From Floccularia luteovirens (taxonomy: Eukaryota > Basidiomycota > Agaricomycetes > Agaricales > Squamanitaceae), in the NCBI GenBank assembly GCA_009739215.1, contig VSJF01000001.1:1116001-1180000 (forward strand): a stretch of DNA of 64,000 nt. Direction: 5' to 3'. The position numbers were made by a program, and so were the translations under genes. A model generated the notes under the pieces. That model saw nothing but the letters and a program-made list of their open reading frames with translations. It was not told where the DNA came from and made no database searches. Positions 62,281-64,000 of this stretch are shown here, piece by piece. Each line of letters starts with the position of its first letter. Position 1 is the first letter of the stretch.

Positions 62281-64000
62281 TTATTGTTTCGGAAAAAACA
62301 GATCCATAAAGTCGAATTCACTGGGTGTTACCCGCTCCAGCTGTATAAATAACTAGACATCAGTGTAATACACCCGATATTTTTGTTAAAACTCACCCCA
62401 TCCTGTGGTGGATTTGTAGGAGGATCTCGTTCGCTTCCGTAAACAATGTAACGACGGTATTCGGTCATAATTGCCAGCTGCCTTTGCATAGAGAGTAAGT
62501 CTGCAGTTATTTCATCCTCGATGGATCTGGACCACTGTAATTCTGGAATGCGAGAGTATTTCGTCGAAAAGGTGTTCAAACATGTCTCCAATAACGATCG
62601 GGTGGTGGGGTTGATGCAATTTAAATATTCGCGTAGCCATTCGGTATGGGGATCATTCTTCGGCTTTGGGTTAGATTCACTTGGTGGCGCATGTATTAGC
62701 GCTATGTTTCCCTCTTCGATTGCTGATAATACAAATTGTAATGGAAACTTATCCCTAGTGACAAATCAGCAACCACTCATAGAGAATTAAATATTCCAGT
62801 AACCTGTCATATAGTGCTAGCGGATCTTCTCCTTTGCAAATTATTTTCGCAGCCATTCCAAGCACAGATGGTAGAATATAACAACACCATAGAGGGTGCT
62901 TCTCAATCTGTTTGAGCTTCAATAATACTTCCTCTGGGTTATGGAGCAGCGCTCCAGGTGAAAATGTCACGACACCGCCTTAAAATTGGATGAGAAGAGG
63001 GTAAATAACCAACCATTGCATAACATACCTGAAGGATAAATCTCCCGCATCCCCCACATATGAGGAGAAACGGACTCATGAGTACCGTATGTCCAAAAGT
63101 ATATGTGGCCCTTCGTCCGTCTCTCCGCCAAATTCGGAAGTTTGTGTATCGAACGAAGCGCTCCAATGTGTACGAATATAATTCTAGGTTCACCACTATA
63201 CCCCACCTCCTTTATACGACAGCGCCCGAGTACTGAGCGCAAAAGTACAGTTTCGAGACCAGGTGATTCGCTGACACCGTCTGCAGCTTCAAACCAAACA
63301 CTGAAATTTCGATGACTCGAATACTCGGAGAGGTAATCATATAAATTTTGGGGAAATTTCAATATTCGCAATGCATGGTGATATGGAACGTCCCTAACGA
63401 AGCCCTTGCCGGGTATTCCATTTTTGATCGGGGGATTGAGTTTTGAAGGAAGAAGGGCACTAAAAGGTCTGGCGGGGTTTTCAGATATTTGGGGTGGAGA
63501 CAGGGCCCATGGGACAAGGGCTGATATGAGAACACTATTTTTCTCAAGTTGCTCCGGTACTTTAAGGGTCCAGCAGAGACGGATAATAGTCTTTGGAAAT
63601 ATAATTATGTGTCCGACCGTATTTCCGTCGAGCATTACCGGAACCAGGAATACCTGAGAGCGTGTTTAGTTGGAGACTTTGGTACATTAATCAAAGCACG
63701 AACTTTCTGTTTCTTGCTCATGTAGATCGCGAGCGTTTCGAACCGGCTCTTGTCAGTATCCGTCGCTGGAACCAGTTGCGCAAACTGCTGAGCTGGGTGG
63801 CAAGCAGGGAGAAACGACTCCATATCCACAGCGTCGTGGAAGCTCAAAACGTCGATTCTGTCCACTGAAGCAAGTACAATTGAAAAACGAAGACCTCCTG
63901 GTTTATGATCAGAGATGTCGTTAAAAGATACATTGCATAGCGCCGGGTGTTCCTCAGTTGATGATAAATAGAGTGGTCCAGTCCATTTCCATGTCGCCGA
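62281..64000 (-). CDS. Uncharacterised nuclear-type protein, C-terminal part (5' end outside window)
   Basis: Several exons run from the right edge: WKWTGPLYLSSTEEHPALCN, DRIDVLSFHDAVDMESFLPA, then PVMLDGNTVGHIIIFPKTII across a 50-nt intron, LISALVPWALSPPQ, FVRDVPYHHALRILKFPQNL, IIFVHIGALRSIHKLPNLAE, HIYFWTYGTHESVSPHMWGM, then FSPGALLHNPEEVLLKLKQI and PELQWSRSIEDEITADLLSM. The end is ERVTPSEFDFMDLFFPKQ, stop 62281-62283. The pattern W-T-G-P-L ... C-x-V-S-F followed later by a strand pair around DGNTVGHIIIFP is loosely like a SPOC domain, but I cannot confirm that. I recognise no catalytic motif. The N-terminal domains, which could settle the function, lie outside the window. Confidence 0.65.

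Overview
The window is nuclear DNA from a filamentous basidiomycete, most likely an Agaricomycotina species. Genes are dense, on both strands, and broken by many introns of about 48-65 nt, nearly all GT-AG. The products are typical fungal housekeeping proteins: Ugo1, tricalbin, chitin deacetylase, Rieske protein, an SR-protein kinase with a long spacer, Gcn20 and others. I see no rRNA, tRNA, transposon, CRISPR array or prokaryotic operon. Exon joins below were made by eye from splice signals, reading frame and family motifs.

Left part (1-26640): C-terminal half of a kinesin-6 (+); uracil-DNA glycosylase (+); a short two-C2-domain gene (-) that resembles a cut-down copy of the neighbouring tricalbin; an Mtq2/HemK2 glutamine methyltransferase (+); a full tricalbin with SMP and C2 domains (-); the mitochondrial fusion protein Ugo1 (+); a Nudix hydrolase with a hydrophobic tail (+); NPL4 of the Cdc48 complex (-); a possible small unknown gene (-); a Met4/Cys3-type bZIP factor (+); Cox19 (+); a second possible small unknown gene (-); a glycerophosphodiester phosphodiesterase (+); the Rieske protein of complex III (+); a TMEM205-like membrane protein (+); and U2 snRNP A' (-).

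Middle part (26791-49619): Sac1 phosphoinositide phosphatase (+), a SET/NAP histone chaperone (+), a secreted chitin deacetylase (+), then a run on the minus strand: SR-protein kinase, MINDY deubiquitinase, DNA topoisomerase II, a Gcn20-type ABC-F ATPase carrying an apparent one-base frameshift near its end, and a secreted protein with a glycine/arginine-rich tail.

Right part (50393-64000): a SAP30-like protein (-), chorismate synthase (+), a conserved unknown (-), a CofD-like protein (-), a small multipass membrane protein (+), a PXA-domain protein (-), a single-pass serine-rich protein (+), 6-phosphogluconolactonase (+), and an unknown gene running off the right edge (-).

The genes do not form one pathway. 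Two loose themes recur: membrane contact and lipid turnover (tricalbin, Sac1, GDPD, PXA protein), and mitochondria (Ugo1, Cox19, Rieske). I did not find a convincing new multi-gene system. The best leads are the orphan C2 paralogue beside tricalbin, the Gcn20 frameshift, three MluI boxes upstream of topoisomerase II, repeated CACGTG palindromes in promoters, two GC-AG introns, and two possible small unlisted genes.
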